Assembly (NCBI RefSeq): GCF_030767025.1
Contig: NZ_JASITE010000013.1
Span: 177,932-241,931, forward strand
Direction of reading: 5' to 3'
DNA length: 64,000 nucleotides
Source: Nocardia sp. CC227C
GTDB taxonomy: Bacteria > Actinomycetota > Actinomycetes > Mycobacteriales > Mycobacteriaceae
Shown: positions 61,901 to 64,000 of the stretch, in pieces
Layout: the number at the start of each line of letters is the position of its first letter
Position numbering within the stretch: the first letter of the stretch is position 1
Notes under the pieces: generated by a model
Told to the model about the DNA's origin: nothing
Database searches by the model: none
Seen by the model: only the letters and a program-made list of their open reading frames with translations
Made by a program: the position numbers and the translations under genes

Positions 61901-63505
61901 CTACTTCTCGATGTTCTCGAAGTCGAAGAGTCCGTTCCAGGCGAGTTCGGCCTTGCTGATCCGGTCCGAGACACCGGCCGCGGCGACGTAGTCGAGCACG
62001 GGGATGTCGGCCATGTCCTGGATCAGCAGGGTCTGGGCCTGGGCGACGAGCCGATGCGATTCCTCCTGGGTGGGCGCGGCCAGGGCGGCGTCGAGCAGGC
62101 GGTCGAACTCCGGATTGTTGTAGTTGACGTTGTTGGTCTCGGAGAAGCTGTAGTACTGCGAGGTGAGGAATTGCAGCATGGTCGGGTAGTCGCCCTGCCA
62201 GCCGTACCGGAACGCCTTGCCGATGGTTTCGGCGTTCACCTCGTCGCGGATGTTCTTGAAGGTCGGGTACGGCACCGCGATGGCGTCGATGCCGAGGGTG
62301 TTCTTGACGCTGTTGGCCACGGCCTCGATCCACGCCTGATGGCCGCCGTCGGAGTTGTAGGCGATCTCGTAGCGGCCCGACCACGGCGAGATGGCGTCGG
62401 CCTGTGCCCACAGTTTCTCGGCTTCGTCGGGATTGAACCTCAGCACCTCGGAGCCCGGCAGGTCACCGTCGAAGCCGGGCAGGGTGGCGGCGGTGAAGTC
62501 CCGGGCCGGGAGGCGGGTGCCGTGGAAGATCTTGTCGCAGATGGATTCCCGGTCGATGGCCATGGAGATGGCGCGGCGGCGCAGCAGTCCCTCCTCGCCA
62601 CCGAAGTGCGGGACGTTGGACTGCACCCCGATGTGCTGGTTCTGCGCGGTCGGCTTGGTGATCGCGCGGTCGCCGAGGTCGTTCTCGTAGACGGTGAGGG
62701 CGCTTTCGGGGATGGTGTCGAGGGCGTCGAGGTTGCCCGCCTGCAGGTCGGCGTAGGCGGTGTCGAAGGACCGGTACATCACGAACCGCAGGCCCTTGTT
62801 CTTGGCGGGGCGTCCGCCCGGATAGTCCGGATTGGGCACCAGGTCGATCTTGCTGTTGTGCTCCCAGGCGCCGGGGCCGGCGAACATGTAGGGGCCGTTG
62901 CCGATCGGGTTCTGACCGAAGGCCGTCATATCGGCGTAGGCGGACTCGGGCAGCGGATAGAACGGCGCGTAGCCGAGGGAGTTCTCGAAGTCGATCGAGG
63001 GGGCCTTCAGTTCGATGGTGAAGGTGCGGTCGTCGATCACCTTCAGTCCCGACATGGTGCGCTGCGTCGGGTTCTCCTCGGCGACCTCGTCGAATCCGGC
63101 GATGGGGGTGAACACGTAGTTCTGCAACTGGGCGTTGGTGGACAGCGCGCCGTAGTTCCAGGCGTCCACGAAGGACCTGGAGGTCACCGGGCTGCCGTCG
63201 GTGAACGTCCAATCCGGCTTCAGGGTGACGGTGTAGTTCTTGCGGTCGGTGGTCTCGATGGATTCCGCGACCTCGTTGTGCGCCACACCGTCGGCGTCGT
63301 AGTACTTCAGTCCGGCCCACAGCCGGTCGACCACCCGGCCGCCCATATTCTCGTTGGTATTGGTGGGCACCAACGGATTCTGCGGTTCGGCCCCATTGAC
63401 GGTGACGAAATCGGCGCTGTCGCCGTTGTCGGAGGAGCAAGCCGTCAGGGTCAGGCTCGTGGCCAGCAGTGCGGCCACCGCCGCGGCAATCATCTTCGCT
63501 CTCAA
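61901..63505 (-). CDS. dppA: Peptide-binding lipoprotein DppA-like
   Basis: A 534-residue substrate-binding lipoprotein. The lipobox is LTAC (Cys about 23) after a hydrophobic signal (MIAAAVAALLATSLTL), and the SBP family 5 domain follows with PLVPTNTNENMGGRVVDRLW and NPDYPGG. I chose TTG 63505 with GGGAG 6 bases upstream, which makes the signal peptide complete. It feeds the DppBCD importer; in M. tuberculosis the ortholog binds peptides and heme. Confidence 0.93.
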   Translation of the reverse strand: MRAKMIAAAVAALLATSLTLTACSSDNGDSADFVTVNGAEPQNPLVPTNTNENMGGRVVDRLWAGLKYYDADGVAHNEVAESIETTDRKNYTVTLKPDWTFTDGSPVTSRSFVDAWNYGALSTNAQLQNYVFTPIAGFDEVAEENPTQRTMSGLKVIDDRTFTIELKAPSIDFENSLGYAPFYPLPESAYADMTAFGQNPIGNGPYMFAGPGAWEHNSKIDLVPNPDYPGGRPAKNKGLRFVMYRSFDTAYADLQAGNLDALDTIPESALTVYENDLGDRAITKPTAQNQHIGVQSNVPHFGGEEGLLRRRAISMAIDRESICDKIFHGTRLPARDFTAATLPGFDGDLPGSEVLRFNPDEAEKLWAQADAISPWSGRYEIAYNSDGGHQAWIEAVANSVKNTLGIDAIAVPYPTFKNIRDEVNAETIGKAFRYGWQGDYPTMLQFLTSQYYSFSETNNVNYNNPEFDRLLDAALAAPTQEESHRLVAQAQTLLIQDMADIPVLDYVAAAGVSDRISKAELAWNGLFDFENIEK

Positions 63506-63818
63506 GGTCTTCTCCCGATCGCAGGAAGACGGCACGGCGCGCGCCGGGGTCCACCGAAGCACACCGCGGGGTCGTCTCAGGTGAAACGGACAGTAGCCAC
63601 CCTGTCAGCCGTTGTCAGCGATTCGATGAGGGATTGTTCACCTTGTTAGCAATGTGGCAACATCCCCGACTCTTTGCCACGCATCCGCGTGACACATTGC
63701 ACATCCGGGCACCCTTCGGGACAGACAAATACGACGCAGGTCACAGTCGGTTACTGTCGAACGTGGCCGCGGTCACCCCCGCGGACCGCCGCGGGAAGAT
63801 GTCGAGAGAAGAAGAGAG
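63506..63818. other. Divergent dppA-acs regulatory region
   Basis: The 313 bases between dppA and acs contain both promoters. I see partial CRP-like halves (GTCACA near 63739, GTGACACA near 63690) but no perfect site, and an ACGC-ATCC-GCGT short inverted repeat near 63680-63691. No gene is supported. Confidence 0.4.
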
Positions 63819-64000
63819 ATGACCGAACCCACCGCTGATCACCTGGACGCGTACCCGCCGAGCGCGGCCTTCGCCGCCGCGGCCAATGCCGACGCCTCTC
63901 TCTACGATCGGGCCGACGCCGACCGCGAGGCGTTCTGGGCCGAACAGGCCCAACGGCTGCACTGGCACCGGCCCTGGAACCGGGTATTGGACTGGAGCGC
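63819..64000 (+). CDS. acs: Acetyl-CoA synthetase (5' part only)
   Basis: The visible 60 residues begin MTEPTADHLDAYPPSAAFAA and continue with DREAFWAEQAQRLHWHRPWN, the N-terminal domain of AMP-forming acetyl-CoA synthetase. Position divergent from dppA matches Rv3667. ATG 63819 has AGAGAAGAAGAG upstream. The catalytic domain lies beyond the window. Confidence 0.85.
   Translation, partial: MTEPTADHLDAYPPSAAFAAAANADASLYDRADADREAFWAEQAQRLHWHRPWNRVLDWS

Overview
The window is a GC-rich actinobacterial chromosome segment, almost certainly from Nocardia or a close relative in the Mycobacteriales. It uses many GTG and TTG starts, has dense ATGA/GTGA gene overlaps and strong GC hairpins without U-tracts, carries a topoisomerase I with a Lys/Ala-rich tail, has TCGAAC-N4-GTTCGA LexA boxes, and shares gene order with the Mycobacterium tuberculosis Rv3600c-Rv3667 region as I remember it. 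No insertion sequence, integrase, prophage or CRISPR array is visible. The interest lies in the non-core inserts and in RNA or operator elements between the core genes.

Layout. 1-9180: minus-strand pantothenate/folate block (panD, panC, DUF2520, DUF6779, DUF3180, folK, folB, folP, folE) followed upstream by ftsH. 9.5-17.5 kb: accessory metabolism, with a PucR-type regulator divergent from an aldehyde dehydrogenase/SDR pair and two small-molecule kinase genes that meet tail to tail. 17.5-23.1 kb: a translationally coupled minus-strand operon of two large membrane-anchored Ser/Thr kinases (the second looks like a pseudokinase) and a shortened cyclase-family protein, divergent from an amidase with a roughly 280-residue disordered head. 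25.6-32 kb: LysR regulator, hpt, tilS, DUF2342 metalloprotease, dacB and divergent ppa. 32-41.3 kb: crotonase, YbaK, flavin reductase, heme oxygenase with a DtxR/IdeR-like box, a PLP enzyme behind a SAM-IV riboswitch, two SOS-box leaderless genes (one a DUF222 remnant), and a TetR-controlled SDR/amine-dehydrogenase-like pair. 41.5-49.8 kb: tRNA-Thr(CGT), holB, DinB-like protein, topA, cspA and a YprA/MrfA-type helicase. 50.2-55.8 kb: a Tad/Flp pilus operon (ssd/cpaE-like, tadA, tadB, tadC, Flp-like pilin, TadE, TadE-like). 56.2-57.4 kb: a HAD hydrolase and, after it, a region with the position, promoter, length and terminator expected of the Ms1/MTS2823 RNA-polymerase-binding RNA. 57.4-64 kb: degenerate Fic-like protein, dppDCBA peptide/heme-type importer and the start of acs.

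How genes work together. The fol genes make tetrahydrofolate from GTP; panC/panD make pantothenate; hpt, tilS and ftsH form the usual actinobacterial neighbourhood. The Tad genes should assemble a type IVb pilus, and their promoter carries two DnaA-box-like 9-mers. The kinase-pseudokinase-cyclase operon is the best candidate for an undescribed system in the window. Start sites, motifs, repeats and hairpins were read from the sequence; family assignments rest on recognised motifs and gene order, with no database search.
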